In this document: piece by piece, positions 63,209-64,000 of the stretch | How the letters are laid out: each line of letters starts with the position of its first letter | How positions within the stretch are numbered: the stretch's first letter is position 1 | From: Escarpia spicata | Taxonomy: Eukaryota > Annelida > Polychaeta > Sabellida > Siboglinidae | Assembly (NCBI GenBank): GCA_963995525.1 | Contig: OZ023210.1 | Coordinates: forward strand, 7,530,641-7,594,640 | Length of the DNA stretch: 64,000 nucleotides | Reading direction: 5' to 3' | Position numbers and translations under genes: made by a program | The notes under the pieces: model-generated | What the model saw: only the letters and a program-made list of their open reading frames with translations | Databases searched by the model: none | What the model was told of the DNA's origin: nothing

Positions 63209-64000
63209 ACACGCACAGTAACACGCGTACCCACACACATTCCCCCTCCCTGCGTCCTACCTCCTGCCCTTCTCTAGTCCACCACTCCCTCACTTTTCCC
63301 TCATACCTCCGACCTCGGTCTTCCTCTCATCCCATATTTTCCCTTCTTCTCTCTCACCGTCCTTCGTGCGAAATGCACGCACGCATAAACGCACGCACGC
63401 ACGCACGTCCGTACCTCTGGAAACACCCTCCCTCTCACCCGTCCACCAGTCCTTATTACTCATTCCCCATCTCTTCATCCCACTCTTCTGCCTCCTTCTC
63501 ACCTAATCATCTCTCCTTCCATCACCTTCTCCAACAGCTCCCCGCATCGTCAAACGATGATATCTTCGTTCTGCGTATATTATTATTTATGACACATCAA
63601 AGCCGACCGCGAGCCGGGTGAATAGATCAAATTACGACACTGCATGTCAATAAAACGTTTGACGGGCGCGATCGTTTAAAGACAGCTCCTAGGAATAGCA
63701 CGTGTCGAAACCACCACTGAACGCAGTGTGGGCAGTGGTTCGAGTGATATGCCCACGTCAATTGACTTACGACAGGTCTCCCTTCCTCACGTCGACGTAC
63801 GTGTTGCGGTGGGTGGACATCCGCCCACACCGAGGCTGACAACGCGCTCGTGGTGCCATATTGATTTCTTAGAAAGTAACCGATAATGTGTAACGCGTGC
63901 GGCCAGTATAGGGGAGAACGGGCTCGAATGTAACATCGGTGGATTGTAGCCTAGCATTGGTTCCCCACGTCGTAGTCTAGTTTACGATGTACCTAACTAG
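63209..64000. other. C-rich to CpG-containing end of window
   Basis: Pyrimidine-rich until about 63540, including a (CGCA)n tract near 63375-63408. From 63600 to the end CpG is frequent again. No gene could be supported. Confidence 0.4.

Overview
This is a eukaryotic nuclear window. Both recognised genes are split by GT-AG introns, the DNA is AT-rich, and most of it is introns and transposable elements. The proteins are metazoan, and the repeat mix (CR1 and RTE-like LINEs, tRNA-derived SINEs, THAP and P2X7-tail proteins in a DNA element) suggests a marine invertebrate, most likely a lophotrochozoan such as a mollusc. That placement is inference; there is no diagnostic marker.

Layout. At 797-12369 (+) lie the last seven exons of a ZFAND4 (AN1-type zinc finger plus ubiquitin-like) gene. 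Its 5' part is outside the window and its C-terminal zinc finger is complete. From 12370 to 19565 there is mostly non-coding sequence with one unidentified candidate exon (17757-17861). From 19566 to 56600 (+) lies a complete adenosine kinase (ADK) gene. I could join eleven exons into an exact 345-codon frame plus stop. A second first exon about 5.5 kb upstream joins exon 2 in the same phase and gives a 363-residue form. This reproduces the long/short two-promoter layout known for mammalian ADK. From 56601 to 64000 there is intergenic DNA with LINE and SINE fragments, a CpG-rich block (about 61180-61660) and a very long simple-repeat tract.

Mobile DNA. The ADK introns are crowded. A nearly complete antisense CR1-type LINE, with an SGNH-esterase ORF1, sits between the two alternative first exons. 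Intron 2 holds a palindromic element flanked by TTAA. Intron 3 holds a hAT-type element with a perfect 8-bp target duplication. Intron 4 holds two head-to-head RTE-like fragments and a roughly 180-bp tandem array. Intron 5 (about 10 kb) holds a SINE, a piggyBac-like deletion derivative and a 7.25-kb long-inverted-repeat element. Introns 6 to 10 hold four more SINEs, a large CA microsatellite and an RTE-like LINE.

Most notable candidate: the 38331-45581 element. Its terminal inverted repeats are several hundred bases long and can be followed in two blocks. Just inside each arm begins a degraded coding region, and the two converge: a THAP-domain protein on + and a protein with the P2X7-receptor-type cysteine-rich cytoplasmic domain on -. 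The right arm is interrupted by a second, palindromic element with tRNA-like box A and box B motifs. All functional statements are from reading the sequence; no database search was run.
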